DNA of 64,000 nt from MGBC163016 sp964518575 (GTDB taxonomy: Bacteria > Actinomycetota > Coriobacteriia > Coriobacteriales > Eggerthellaceae). The stretch lies in assembly GCA_964518575.1 (NCBI GenBank), contig CAZFGW010000008.1, positions 5,908-69,907 on the forward strand, written 5' to 3'. The position numbers and the translations under genes are program-made. Positions within the stretch are counted from its first letter, which is position 1; each line of letters opens with the position of its first letter. Positions 1-9,286 of the stretch are shown piece by piece. The notes below the pieces were generated by a model that was not told the DNA's origin, made no database searches, and saw only the letters and a list, made by a program, of their open reading frames with translations.

Positions 1-1
1 G

Positions 2-973
2 CGCACCTTCACCATCGGTCTGTTCGGCGGCTATACCATCGACCGCGTCGTGCTTTGCGATGCCACGACGGGCGAGTGCACCGACATGGCGGTCGAGGAT
101 GTTCCCGAATGGGTCGACCGCGTGTATCCGGCCGAGCTTCTGATCGAGCAGTACAACTGGTATGGCGCCTACCACAATGGCTGGCTCAATTCCTTCTTGG
201 GTCAGGAAGGCGTGGTGCGCACCACGCCCGGCACGGATGGCGTTTTGGGATACAACTACATCGCCAAAGATGACGACGTGTGGGTATACACCGGCGTGAC
301 TTCGGCAACCGCGGATAACTCCATCATCGGATTTGTGCTCGTGAACCAGCGTACGCAGGAGGCGCACTTCTACAGCGTTGCTGGCGCAACGGAGGAGTCT
401 GCTATGGATTCCGCGGAAGGTCAGGTTCAGAACCTGCGCTATACCGCCACCTTCCCGCTGCTCATCAATGTGGCGAACCAGCCCACCTATTTCATGGCGC
501 TCAAGGACGGCGCGGGGCTTGTTAAGAAATTCGCCATGGTCGATATTCAGCGGTACCAAAACGTTGCGGTTGGTGATACGGTCGCGGAAACCCAGACAGC
601 CTATGAAGCGCTTCTCGCTACCAACGGCGTGCTCACCAACGAGACCGATCTTACGGATGTGTCCGAGAAGACTGGCGTGATCACCGCGGTCGCGCAGGCG
701 GTCATCGATGGCAATTCGCACTTCTATCTGGTGATCGACAATGAGGATGAGCTCTACGACTTCGCGCTTCCCGGCTTGATCAATATCCTGAAGTACAAGG
801 TGGGTGATACGATCACGTTCACCTATCTGTCCACCGAAGGGGCGAACACGGTCTACTCGATCATCTTGCCCGACGGGACGAAGGAGACTGTGATGACCGA
901 TACGGATAGCGGCGAGAACAATGCCGAGGGTCAGGCAGTCGATGCGGCAGCGGCGGCAGGTGCTGCAAGCTGA
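2..973 (+). CDS. C-terminal part of an unknown exported or membrane protein (cut by left edge)
   Basis: The reading frame is open from base 2, upstream of the first possible GTG at 50, so the gene begins outside the window. About 324 residues are visible. They contain a segment that includes YSVAGATEESAMDSAEGQV, then a region rich in beta-strand-like alternation (LINVANQPTYFMALKD), and end in an Ala-rich tail. No membrane segment or catalytic motif is seen in this part. The mix of aromatic, acidic and small residues would suit a soluble extracellular domain hung on membrane segments that lie to the left. I do not recognise the family. It lies about 60 bp upstream of the first YhgE gene on the same strand and may share its transcript. 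Confidence 0.7.
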   Translation, partial: RTFTIGLFGGYTIDRVVLCDATTGECTDMAVEDVPEWVDRVYPAELLIEQYNWYGAYHNGWLNSFLGQEGVVRTTPGTDGVLGYNYIAKDDDVWVYTGVTSATADNSIIGFVLVNQRTQEAHFYSVAGATEESAMDSAEGQVQNLRYTATFPLLINVANQPTYFMALKDGAGLVKKFAMVDIQRYQNVAVGDTVAETQTAYEALLATNGVLTNETDLTDVSEKTGVITAVAQAVIDGNSHFYLVIDNEDELYDFALPGLINILKYKVGDTITFTYLSTEGANTVYSIILPDGTKETVMTDTDSGENNAEGQAVDAAAAAGAAS

Positions 974-1035
974 GTATCGGGTCTTGACGTTGCGCATATA
1001 GGAAACGGGTTCAGCTAGAAGAGGCAGCGAAGCAT

Positions 1036-3525
1036 ATGAAGAATATCCTTCGTGTTCTGAAGCGAGACCTTCTGCGCCTTTTGAAAGCGCCACAAGCTAT
1101 GGTGGTTATTGTGGCGCTTCTTATTTTGCCGTCGTTGTATACGTGGTACAACGTTTTGGGTTTTTGGAATCCTTACGAGAACACTGGCAAGCTTGAGGTA
1201 TGCGTCGTCAATGAGGACGAAGGTGCCGAAAGCGATTTGACCGGACCTATCGATGTCGGTCATATGATTGTCGAAGAGCTGCAGGAAAACGACCAGCTCG
1301 ATTGGCAATTCTATGATCGCGAAACAGCGCTCGATCGGCTTTCGCGGGGGCAGTGCTATGCGGTGTTCGTCATTCCAGGTGATTTCTCGAAAGACCTCTT
1401 GAGCGTCACGACTGGTGACTTCATCCAACCGAAGATCGATTACTATGTCAACGAGAAGATCGGTCCCGTTTCGCCAAAGATCACTGACACGGGAGCGAAC
1501 ACGCTCGATGACACCATCAACGCTGCATTTGTGGAAACGGTCAGCGAAAAAGCGGTCGATGCGCTTGATGGTGCAATGAACGACGCGCGCGCAAAGACCG
1601 ATCAGGCGCAATCAGCGGCATCGGCAAAGGTGGCACAGGCGAAACAGGACTTCCATGATGCCGAGCAGTCGTTGGAGACGATCTCGAATGATCTCGGTGG
1701 CGTGGCGGCATCGGTTGCGTCCGCCCAGGCGATGATCGGGGATGCGCGCGGCGCTATGGATCGCGCAGCGCAGGCGCTCTCAAAGGTTGCCGAGACTTCC
1801 TCAACGCTGCAGTCCGATTACCTTCAATTCTCCGCTGAGGCAATTCCTGCTTTGAGTAATGCGATGATGTCCGCTGCCGAAGCATATGCAGAGGCAGTTC
1901 GGTTGCTCTCAGAGCTTCCCGTTCAGGATGACCAGGTCAAGCAGCTGATCGCGCAGCTTCGGGCTTCGGCGGATAAAGCCCAAAGCGATGCGGCGCACTA
2001 CGCAGACGTCCTTGCCAATGAGATCTCGCCCGCCTTCAGCGAGGGGTTGGGGAAGCTTTCGTCCGCGGCATCCACGGCAAGTGGATCGATCGCTGCCGAG
2101 CGCATCCTTATCGATCAGCTGGAAGTAGTACTCAACGATCTTACGGAGACGAGCAGCCAGATCCAACGTGCGCTCGATCAGACGCGCGAACTTCTAGGCG
2201 GTGTCGTCGAGGAGATCGATCGGGTGGAGACGGATATCCTTGCGCTCACGGGCTCGCTCGGTCTGTCCGACTTGCTCAAAGGGGAGACGCTGGATGCTCA
2301 GAAGGTTTCTGAATTCATCAGTGCACCCACGCGGCTGAAAACGGAGCAGCTCTATCCGCTCAATTCCTACGGAGCCGCCATGGCGCCGCTGTTTATGAAC
2401 CTCACGTTTTGGATCGGCGCCTTCATGCTCATGGTGGTTCTGCGCCATGAAGCCGACGCCCAAGGTATCAAGCGCCTGACTTTGACCCAGCGCTATCTCG
2501 GGCGCTACCTCCTGTTCGCCATCATGGTCATTCTGCAGGCGGTGATCTGCTGCGCAGGATTGCCTCTGATCGGCGTTGAGATCGTGAATGTACCTGCACT
2601 TTTCTTCGCCGCAATAATTGCGTCGCTTGCGTATCTGAGCATCATCTACGCACTTTCCGTCACGCTGCAACACATTGGTATGGGCATTTGCGTCATCCTT
2701 GTTTTCGCGCAGATCCCGGGCGCAACAGGGCTTTACCCCGTTGAAATGACCTCGCCGTTCTTCCAGGCAATCTATCCGCTTTTGCCTTTCACGTACGGCA
2801 TCAGCGCGATGCGAGAATCGATCTGCGGGTTCTACGGAAACCAGTATGCGAGCGATATCGGGGTGCTTCTTGCGTTTTTGGTCGTTTTCATGGTCTTGGG
2901 CATCGTGCTGCGTCCGCTTTTGTCGAATGTGAATCGCATGGTCGCGCGCCAGATCAAGCAGAGCGACATCTTCAACGGCGAAGATGCGGTCATACCGGCG
3001 CGCCGGTACCGCTTCTCGCAAGTGCTGCGCGTGCTGGCGGATCGCAGCGGCTATCGGGAGGCGCTCATGCAGCGCTATGACCGCTTCCAGCGCCTCTACC
3101 CTTGGCTCATCAGAGGCGCCATTATTGTGGGCGTCATTGTGCCCATCGTGGCAACGGTGGTGCTGTCCCTGGGGACAACGGGCAAGGTCGTGCTGCTGAC
3201 GTTGTGGCTCGGCTGGATCGCGTTCGTGTTCATATTCCTGGTGGTCATCGAGAGTCTCAAGATGAGCTTCGAGCGCCAAATGCGGCTCGATGACATGAGC
3301 GACGCGGAGATTCGCCATCTCTACCTTACGCGCAATGCGACCGAGCGTGCCGATATGGTCCATACGGATGCGGATCGAGAGCAGGTAGACGCTGTTTATC
3401 CGCACGATGCTCATGCGGATGATGATCGCGAAGGCACTGCCTCAAAAGATGCCCCTGAACGAGCGGATGCGATGCGGGAGGAAGCGCCGTGCCAAGCAGA
3501 AGCAGGGGGTGGCGAAGATGCATAA
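1036..3525 (+). CDS. YhgE/Pip-type membrane protein, first of a tandem pair
   Basis: 829 residues. An N-terminal membrane segment (about 20-43) is followed by the family signature YTWYNVLGFWNPYENTG and VVNEDEGAESDL. Next come a long extracytoplasmic, Ala/Gln-rich, coiled-coil-like stretch (about 190-430), then about six membrane segments (450-640). Two further hydrophobic segments lie near 693-750, before a charged tail with no hydrophobic stretch. This is the YhgE/Pip (phage infection protein) and ABC-2-like architecture. Members are cell-surface proteins linked to phage adsorption or to secretion of small exported toxins; the role here is inferred only. The start is the ATG that gives the conserved N-terminus MKNILRVLKRDL. 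The 3' end overlaps the next gene by 8 bp, so the two are translationally coupled. Confidence 0.85.
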   Translation: MKNILRVLKRDLLRLLKAPQAMVVIVALLILPSLYTWYNVLGFWNPYENTGKLEVCVVNEDEGAESDLTGPIDVGHMIVEELQENDQLDWQFYDRETALDRLSRGQCYAVFVIPGDFSKDLLSVTTGDFIQPKIDYYVNEKIGPVSPKITDTGANTLDDTINAAFVETVSEKAVDALDGAMNDARAKTDQAQSAASAKVAQAKQDFHDAEQSLETISNDLGGVAASVASAQAMIGDARGAMDRAAQALSKVAETSSTLQSDYLQFSAEAIPALSNAMMSAAEAYAEAVRLLSELPVQDDQVKQLIAQLRASADKAQSDAAHYADVLANEISPAFSEGLGKLSSAASTASGSIAAERILIDQLEVVLNDLTETSSQIQRALDQTRELLGGVVEEIDRVETDILALTGSLGLSDLLKGETLDAQKVSEFISAPTRLKTEQLYPLNSYGAAMAPLFMNLTFWIGAFMLMVVLRHEADAQGIKRLTLTQRYLGRYLLFAIMVILQAVICCAGLPLIGVEIVNVPALFFAAIIASLAYLSIIYALSVTLQHIGMGICVILVFAQIPGATGLYPVEMTSPFFQAIYPLLPFTYGISAMRESICGFYGNQYASDIGVLLAFLVVFMVLGIVLRPLLSNVNRMVARQIKQSDIFNGEDAVIPARRYRFSQVLRVLADRSGYREALMQRYDRFQRLYPWLIRGAIIVGVIVPIVATVVLSLGTTGKVVLLTLWLGWIAFVFIFLVVIESLKMSFERQMRLDDMSDAEIRHLYLTRNATERADMVHTDADREQVDAVYPHDAHADDDREGTASKDAPERADAMREEAPCQAEAGGGEDA

Positions 3526-5467
3526 CGTTCTCACGCTCTTCAAGACCGACCTGCGGCATCTTTTCTGCAATGTGGTGAGCTGCATCATTACGATCGGGCT
3601 CATTGTCATTCCCTCGATATTCGCGTGGTACAACATCATTGCGTGCTGGGACGTTTTCAACAACACTGGCAATGTCAAAGTTGCGGTGGCGAACGACGAT
3701 GAGGGATACAAGAGCGATCTTTTGCCGCTGCGCGTCAACATCGGGGATATGGTCGTGTCGGCGTTGCGTGCCAACGACCAGATCGGGTGGACGATCACGA
3801 GCGCCGAGGATGCGATCGATGGGGCTGCGAGCGGAAAGTATTACGCCGCAGTGGTCATTCCGCAAACATTCAGTCGGGACATGCTGCGGTTCTACTCTGA
3901 CGATGCGGAGCACGCGCAGATCACGTATTACTCGAATGAGAAGAAGAACGCCATTTCGCCGAAGATCACGGCGACGGGCGCTGATACCGTTTCGAACGAG
4001 GTCAACACTGTTTTCGCGCAAACACTCTACGAAGTGATGCTCTCCGTTGCCGACGCGCTCTCAAACTATGCCGACGAGAATGGTCTGGATGAGCGGATTG
4101 CTGCTTTGGCGGGGCACATCAGCGCGATGGCGGACGATATGGAGCGCGTGCAGGGGGTTGTTACCTTGCATGTGGAGGCTCTGCGCAGCTCGCAGACGCT
4201 TCTCACCGACGGGCTTGCGCTTCTCGCATCGGCTGAGGATGCGTTGCAAGAAATGTCGCACCAGGTTGCATCGGCGCGTGACCAACTCGGAGATGTATCG
4301 GCTTCGATCGGGGACGCGGAACAGAAGTTGAGCTCGGCGCTCGATGGCGCTTTGGCAAGCTTCGACGAACTCGAGCAGTTGTTGGAAAGCCCCGAGCTTT
4401 CTGCGCTGATTTCGCCCGAGGATCGCGAGCGCCTTTTGCGCATGATTGCCGATGCCAAGGAGTCGATGAACAAGGTCAAGGATGACTTTGAAACAACGCT
4501 GAAGCCGGGACTTGATCAGTTGGCGGCAGACATCACGGATCTCGGGACGGAAGTAACGGCGGCACTGGAGGCGTGCGCCCGTGCGGGGGAGAAGGCGTCG
4601 GGTTTTGCGGGATCTGCAAGCGGCATTCTTGCGAGCGCGATCGCTGATGTCGAAGGCGCCTCTGCGGCACTTGGCGATTCTTCGGCAAAGCTCAAGGAGC
4701 TGTCATCAAGCATTACTGAGGCACTGGCGGCAGGAAACGATGAAGCGCTGAAGCAGATTCTCGGATCAGATGCGAAGACGCTCTCGAGTGCGCTTGCTGC
4801 CCCCGTTGCGATCGAGCGCGTTGCTGTCTTTCCGTCATCGAACTTCGGATCGGCGATGGCGCCGTTCTACACGATCCTCGCCGTGTTCATCGGGTCATTG
4901 TTGATGCTCGTTGTCATCAAGCCAAAAGTGTCCAACAAGGACCAGGAGCTTTTGGATGATCCGAAGCCACGGCAGATGTTCTTCGGAAGATTCTGCTGCA
5001 TGGCTGCTCTCTCGCTTGCGCAAACAACGCTCATGGGACTGGGGAACATCTTCTTCTTGGGTGTGCAGGCGGTGCATCCGCTCCTCTTGATGGCGTGCCT
5101 TTGGATTGCTGGCATCGTGTTCACCTTCATCATCTACGTGCTTGTGTTGTCCTTCGCGAATTTGGGTAAAGCGCTTGCCGTCTGCCTTTTGATCATGCAG
5201 GTGACGGGGTGTGGAGGCTCGTATCCGCTTCAAATCCTGCCCGCGTTCGTGCAGTGGGTAAGCCCGCTTCTACCGGCGACGCATGCTGTGAACGCGCTGC
5301 GTGCAGCGATGTTTGGGATGTACCAAGGCGATTTCTGGATACAGATCGGGTATCTGCTCGTATTCCTGATTCCTGCCGCGCTCGTAGGGTTGGCGTTTCG
5401 CAAGCCCTTCGAGAAATTTATGAAGTGGTACATTCGGAAGGTGGAGTCGACGAAGATCATTAATTAG
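3518..5467 (+). CDS. YhgE/Pip-type membrane protein, second of a tandem pair
   Basis: 649 residues from ATG 3518. A longer reading frame opens at 3407, but that start adds a basic peptide with no family similarity and overlaps the upstream gene by 119 bp. The chosen start gives MHNVLTLFKTDLRHLF, matching the N-terminus of the neighbour, with the signature FAWYNIIACWDVFNNTG and VANDDEGYKSDL. Order: one N-terminal membrane helix, an Ala/Ser-rich helical ectodomain to about residue 430, and five to six membrane helices (about 444-640). It lacks the extra C-terminal part of the first copy. Tandem YhgE genes often act together, probably as a heteromer; that is inference. Confidence 0.85.
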   Translation: MHNVLTLFKTDLRHLFCNVVSCIITIGLIVIPSIFAWYNIIACWDVFNNTGNVKVAVANDDEGYKSDLLPLRVNIGDMVVSALRANDQIGWTITSAEDAIDGAASGKYYAAVVIPQTFSRDMLRFYSDDAEHAQITYYSNEKKNAISPKITATGADTVSNEVNTVFAQTLYEVMLSVADALSNYADENGLDERIAALAGHISAMADDMERVQGVVTLHVEALRSSQTLLTDGLALLASAEDALQEMSHQVASARDQLGDVSASIGDAEQKLSSALDGALASFDELEQLLESPELSALISPEDRERLLRMIADAKESMNKVKDDFETTLKPGLDQLAADITDLGTEVTAALEACARAGEKASGFAGSASGILASAIADVEGASAALGDSSAKLKELSSSITEALAAGNDEALKQILGSDAKTLSSALAAPVAIERVAVFPSSNFGSAMAPFYTILAVFIGSLLMLVVIKPKVSNKDQELLDDPKPRQMFFGRFCCMAALSLAQTTLMGLGNIFFLGVQAVHPLLLMACLWIAGIVFTFIIYVLVLSFANLGKALAVCLLIMQVTGCGGSYPLQILPAFVQWVSPLLPATHAVNALRAAMFGMYQGDFWIQIGYLLVFLIPAALVGLAFRKPFEKFMKWYIRKVESTKIIN

Positions 5468-5536
5468 GGGTGCCGGTTTTAGGCTGCACTTCGCAAGGAT
5501 GCGCTTCACAAGGGTGCACTTCGCCAAAACCCTTCC

Positions 5537-5564
5537 TTGACATGCGGGGATATACCGCTAAACT
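5537..5564 (+). promoter_or_regulatory. Promoter of the rplJL operon
   Basis: TTGACA (5537-5542), a 16-base spacer and TAAACT (5559-5564). It lies just upstream of the L10 leader and faces rplJ. It is the only strong sigma-70-like match in the gap. Confidence 0.65.
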
Positions 5565-5571
5565 ATAAAGG

Positions 5572-5723
5572 CTGCTTGAAAGAGCAGTGTAATGAAAGAG
5601 AGTTCTGCTGCTTAAGACAGCTGGTACCGAAAGGTTTAATCGCGCAAGCGGCCCGCCGAGGTGGTCATAAGGCATGAGATATGTCGACCCCTGTTGTCGT
5701 GCGGCACAGGGGTCGTTTTTTAT
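5572..5723 (+). promoter_or_regulatory. Ribosomal protein L10 leader with attenuator
   Basis: The transcribed leader carries the conserved core AGACAGCTGGTACCGAAAGG followed by GCCCGCCGAGGTGG (5614-5664), the hallmark of the L10 (RplJ) leader bound by the L10-L12 complex. It is followed by an intrinsic terminator: a 9-bp stem GACCCCTGT (5686-5694) / ACAGGGGTC (5706-5714), an 11-nt loop and a T-run (5716-5721). In this family, excess L10-L12 favours termination and so limits synthesis. The core and the hairpin are seen directly; the mechanism is from knowledge of the family. Confidence 0.88.
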
Positions 5724-5778
5724 GCGATACCTGCACAAGCTTTGGCAGAACGTGAACTGTTGAAGGAGGTGAAACGTT

Positions 5779-6300
5779 ATGCCGAATGCTCAGAATCAAG
5801 AGATGTTAGCGAACATCAAAAGCGACATCGAGGGATCTTCCGCAATGTGGATCGTCGATTATCGCGGATTGACGGTGAAGCAGATTCAGGAGCTGCGCCG
5901 TACCATCCGTGAGACGAACTCGCAGATGGTGGTTTACAAGAACACCATCATGCATCTGGCTCTCGATCAGCTGGAGCTGCCAACTCTTGATGATCTGCTT
6001 GCAGGTCCCAGCGCCTTTGTCTTCTCTGGCGAGGACGTCGCCGCATCTGCGAAAGCACTCAAGGAGTTCGCCAAGGACAATGAGAGTCTGGTGATCAAGG
6101 GCGGTTTGATGGACGGAGCTGCTTACTCAGCAGCCGAAGTCGAAGCCATCGCTTCGCTCCCCTCACGCGATCAGCTCATCGCACAGATCGCAGGCGCTAT
6201 CTCCGGTGTTGCGCGTGGTCTTGCAACTGCCATCAATGGCGTACCCCGTGGTCTGGCTCAGGTCACAAAAGCAGTCGCCGATCAAAAAGAGGCTGCATAA
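5779..6300 (+). CDS. rplJ: 50S ribosomal protein L10
   Basis: 173 residues. This is the stalk-base protein that anchors the L7/L12 dimers to 23S rRNA. The N-terminus MPNAQNQEMLANIKSDIEGS and the segment DYRGLTVKQIQELRRTIRET are typical of L10. A conserved GVPRGLAQVTKAV lies near the C-terminus. A strong ribosome-binding site, GAAGGAGGTG, sits 9 bases upstream. It is co-transcribed with rplL 80 bp downstream and controlled by the leader described above. Confidence 0.97.
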   Translation: MPNAQNQEMLANIKSDIEGSSAMWIVDYRGLTVKQIQELRRTIRETNSQMVVYKNTIMHLALDQLELPTLDDLLAGPSAFVFSGEDVAASAKALKEFAKDNESLVIKGGLMDGAAYSAAEVEAIASLPSRDQLIAQIAGAISGVARGLATAINGVPRGLAQVTKAVADQKEAA

Positions 6301-6380
6301 GAAAACGATGTGCAGCGTGAGATTCGCTGCGAACGAAAAAGCTTTGGCTGCATGAGCAGTCATATAGAAAGGAAATGAAC

Positions 6381-6770
6381 ATGGCTCTTACAAATGACGA
6401 GATCATTGAAGCTCTAAAGGAAATGCCCCTTCTTCAGGCATCTGAGTTGGTTAGCGCAATCGAGGAGACCTTCGGCGTGAGCGCTGCTGCTCCTGTTGCT
6501 GTTGCTGCTGTTGGTGGCGCTGCTGGTGCTGCTGATGGCGCTGGCGATGCTGCTGGCAAGACCGACTTCGACGTTATCCTCGAGGGCTTCGGTGACAACA
6601 AGATTGCTGTCATCAAGGTTGTCCGCGAGATCACCGGTCTTGGTCTTAAAGAGGCCAAGGAGGCTGTTGAGGGTGCACCGACCCCCGTTGCTGAGGGCGT
6701 GAACCAGGAGAAGGCCGACGAGATCAAGGCAAAGCTCGAAGAGGCAGGCGCTGCTGTTACCCTCAAGTAA
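6381..6770 (+). CDS. rplL: 50S ribosomal protein L7/L12
   Basis: 129 residues. This flexible stalk protein recruits translational GTPases. The N-terminal dimerisation domain begins MALTNDEIIEALKEMP. An Ala/Gly-rich hinge follows (about 35-60), and then the C-terminal domain with GLGLKEAKEAVEGAP and ending GAAVTLK. An in-frame ATG at 6375 lies only 2 bases from GAAAGGAA. The ATG at 6381 has normal spacing and gives the usual N-terminus, so it is preferred. A terminator follows directly. Confidence 0.97.
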   Translation: MALTNDEIIEALKEMPLLQASELVSAIEETFGVSAAAPVAVAAVGGAAGAADGAGDAAGKTDFDVILEGFGDNKIAVIKVVREITGLGLKEAKEAVEGAPTPVAEGVNQEKADEIKAKLEEAGAAVTLK

Positions 6771-6802
6771 CTGCTCACTGTTCCAACAGCATAGGTCTGA
6801 TG

Positions 6803-6834
6803 AAGAACCCGCATTCGTGCGGGTTCTTTTTTGT
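6803..6834 (+). terminator. Rho-independent terminator of rplJL
   Basis: A perfect stem AAGAACCCGCA / TGCGGGTTCTT with a 4-nt TTCG loop runs into a T-rich tract, about 35 bases after the rplL stop. Confidence 0.92.
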
Positions 6835-6995
6835 GGCGAACCGGGGGAAGTGGGGAGGGACAGAGCGGGAATGGGATGCTTTTGGTGATGGCGAGGTATC
6901 GCGCTCATTGTTCAGCGGCGCGCAATGCTGCGATAATGGGAGCAGATGAGGCGGCATATCGGTGCGGATGCGCCGTTGCAGGTAAAGGGAAGTGC

Positions 6996-7718
6996 ATGAC
7001 AGAATCATTCTCACGTTTGAAGCGAATCATCGGCGATGAGGGCATCGCGAAACTTGCCGCATCGCGGGTTGCGGTCATCGGGCTTGGCGGTGTGGGCGCT
7101 TCCTGCGCCGAGGCGCTCACGCGTGGTGGCGTTGGGCAGTTTTTGTTCGTCGACAAAGATATTGTGGAGCCGAGTAATATCAATCGTCAGGCTATCGCGT
7201 TTGTGAGCACGGTCGGACAAAGGAAGGTCGACGTCATGGCGAACATGGCGCGCGATATCAATCCTGAGGTTCGGGTTGAGACGCTGTTCGATCTGCTGCT
7301 CGCGGAGAATATCGAAGAGTTGCTGGGACACTTCGAAACGCCCGATTATCTTGTTGATGCGGTAGATACCTTGACGGCGAAGATCGCTCTTGCACGGTAT
7401 GCGCAGACCCATAACATCTCCTTCATCTCATCAATGGGGATGGCGAATCGTACCGACCCCACGAAGCTTGCGTTTTCACCGTTGGATCGGACAGAAGGGT
7501 GTCCCTTCTGTCGGGAGATGCGCAAGATCGCGCGCGATCGGGACGTTGAGAGTTTCGAGGTGTTGTATTCGACGGAGAAGCCCCTGAAAGTCGTTCCCGA
7601 TGAGGGGGCAAGTCGGCGGGAGAAAACCGAGCTCGGGACGTTTTCATATATGCCGCCGATTGCGGGGCAGATGATCGCCGGGTTCGTCATACAGAAATTG
7701 TTGGCGCGAGAAGCATGA
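6996..7718 (+). CDS. tcdA: tRNA threonylcarbamoyladenosine dehydratase (t6A37 cyclase)
   Basis: 240 residues of the ThiF/MoeB/E1-like fold. These enzymes use ATP to cyclise t6A37 to ct6A37 in ANN-decoding tRNAs. The nucleotide-binding motif GLGGVG is at 29-34, with GASCAEAL next to it. The DKD and NINRQ motifs (IVEPSNINRQAIAF) follow, and a later GCPFCREMRK carries a CxxC pair. Length agrees with TcdA. An open frame extends upstream to 6831, but ATG 6996 has AAAGGGAAG ahead of it and starts the conserved domain. It stands alone between two terminators. Confidence 0.88.
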   Translation: MTESFSRLKRIIGDEGIAKLAASRVAVIGLGGVGASCAEALTRGGVGQFLFVDKDIVEPSNINRQAIAFVSTVGQRKVDVMANMARDINPEVRVETLFDLLLAENIEELLGHFETPDYLVDAVDTLTAKIALARYAQTHNISFISSMGMANRTDPTKLAFSPLDRTEGCPFCREMRKIARDRDVESFEVLYSTEKPLKVVPDEGASRREKTELGTFSYMPPIAGQMIAGFVIQKLLAREA

Positions 7719-7759
7719 CGCACTGTACAACCAGAAACAACGATTGGGTATAGATGTTG

Positions 7760-7779
7760 GGGCGAGATTCATCTCGCCC
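7760..7779. repeat. Dispersed palindrome, copy 1 (inverted orientation)
   Basis: GGGCGAGATTCATCTCGCCC: 9-bp arms with a 2-nt centre. It is the reverse complement of the copies at 36149, 38882 and 52758. It lies in the gap after tcdA. Confidence 0.85.
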
Positions 7780-7863
7780 GCCTGCGACAACCGGGACAAA
7801 GATGCGGCAGGCATCCCCGCTCTAACAACGATGATCCCCCTTAACACATTGCACAGAACAATG

Positions 7864-7901
7864 AAAAGCACGCACCTTGAATTCTCAAAGCGCGTGCTTT
7901 T
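7864..7901. terminator. Bidirectional terminator between convergent genes
   Basis: A 10-bp perfect stem AAAAGCACGC / GCGTGCTTTT with an 18-nt loop. The A-run on one side and the T-run on the other allow it to end both tcdA (+) and the baeRF-like gene (-). Confidence 0.75.
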
Positions 7902-7959
7902 ATGCATCACAAACGCAGGCGGGAGAGCTGGTTACTCAACCCCCGCTCAGACCTGTTTC

Positions 7960-9171
7960 TCAGTACCGATAGATCGCAGCGATTCCCTTCTTGGTGGGCA
8001 TCTTCAGTGCGGGAAGCACGATCACTTTCGCATCTTGCGCGATTGCCGCATCGGCGAATGCGTTCGCAAGATCGGGCGCTGCCGGGTCGAGGGCGTCGTC
8101 ATCAACGGGCGCAGTGCCGGTAAGAGTAACCTTACCGGTTTGTGCATCGAATGTGCCAGGGAATCCCTTGCCCTCTTCCAGAAGCAGGAACGCAACCTTA
8201 CGCTCAACAAGCGCTAGTCCGATCTGATCGATATCATCAGTAGCGTTTCCCTTAGCGGCATGATAGCTATACTGCTCGATGAGCTCATCGATGCCCTTCG
8301 CCCGCTGCGCTTCGATCAGCGCGACCGCTTCATCGCGTAGCTCGGTGCCGGATAGTGTGCGCGGATCCTTCTTGATGCCCTCGGGAAGCAGATCGAATGT
8401 GCAGATCTGGCGGAACGCATGATCATGCTCAGGTGCCGTTACCAGAATGACAGGCGCGTCGTCATCGCGGACGAGCTTATCATTCATTGCTTTATTGACA
8501 TAGCGGAAGAACTTCTCCGCCTCTTCCTGCGTAACTTCCTTGCGGGATTTGTGGTCATGATAGGGCGACTCATGATCCTCAAGGCTGTAGTAATCGAGTG
8601 CGGTCGTTTCGCCATCGAATTCAGGGAAGGTTTCTGCAAAGTAATCCTTGACATCGTTAGGCAGCGGCTCGTAGTGTACACCATTGTAGGTGCCGTTCAG
8701 CAGAGCGAAGAAATCGGTGTTGAGCAACAGGAGCTTGTAGGTCATGTCGTACTGCGCGTTGCGAAGTAGCGGCTTGATGTAGTATGCATCGCTGACCACG
8801 ACGGTGCTGCGCGGCGCAAAGCTCAGGTTGAATACGTACACGTCATCTTTGTTGATAAGGAATCCGAGCCCAGCACTTGCATCCAGCCAAAGCGGCAGAT
8901 CCTCATGCGTGATCAGATAGTCGAGCTTTTCCACATACGGCTTGATGACCTCGGCATCGTATCCCTCTTGCAGACGGCGCTCAGCTTCTCGCGCCAGATC
9001 CTTGAGCTCGATCCGATCCCATTCGTCACGCCGATCTTCCCGCTCAGTGCGATGGATAGGGATGTAAATCGAAATGACCGGGGCGGTTGTGGGGGCAACG
9101 AAATCCTTCGGATCAAACGTTCCCATAACATGGATATTCTCATCAAGTTCGTGAATCGCGTTCTTTCTCAT
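7960..9171 (-). CDS. baeRF family protein (bacterial archaeo-eukaryotic release-factor-like)
   Basis: 403 residues. The N-terminal region with VISIYIPIHRTEREDRRDEW and the middle block with FNLSFAPRSTVVVSDAYYIKP and LLLLNTDFFALLNGTYNGV match the baeRF proteins (probably baeRF family 3), which are eRF1/Pelota-related. A C-terminal L7Ae-like part has HAAKGNATDDIDQIG and VIVLPALKMP, and ends GIAAIYRY. These proteins are proposed to act on stalled or inactive ribosomes; the function is not proven. An upstream frame starts at 9231, but ATG 9171 is preceded by AAGGAGG at 8 bases and is chosen. Single gene, ending at the shared terminator. Confidence 0.75.
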   Translation of the reverse strand: MRKNAIHELDENIHVMGTFDPKDFVAPTTAPVISIYIPIHRTEREDRRDEWDRIELKDLAREAERRLQEGYDAEVIKPYVEKLDYLITHEDLPLWLDASAGLGFLINKDDVYVFNLSFAPRSTVVVSDAYYIKPLLRNAQYDMTYKLLLLNTDFFALLNGTYNGVHYEPLPNDVKDYFAETFPEFDGETTALDYYSLEDHESPYHDHKSRKEVTQEEAEKFFRYVNKAMNDKLVRDDDAPVILVTAPEHDHAFRQICTFDLLPEGIKKDPRTLSGTELRDEAVALIEAQRAKGIDELIEQYSYHAAKGNATDDIDQIGLALVERKVAFLLLEEGKGFPGTFDAQTGKVTLTGTAPVDDDALDPAAPDLANAFADAAIAQDAKVIVLPALKMPTKKGIAAIYRY

Positions 9172-9286
9172 AATGCGAGCCTCCTTAGTGTTGACGATCA
9201 TGCGTGGCTGCACGATCGGGTGCTGCGTCATGAGAAGAGCATACCGCCGAGTGTTTGTATGCGCTGTTCGCGCACGGAGATGTTGC

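Noticed and set aside
2194..3414. 406-residue open frame on the minus strand
   Set aside because: Antisense to the first YhgE gene, rich in His, Arg and Gln with no motifs.
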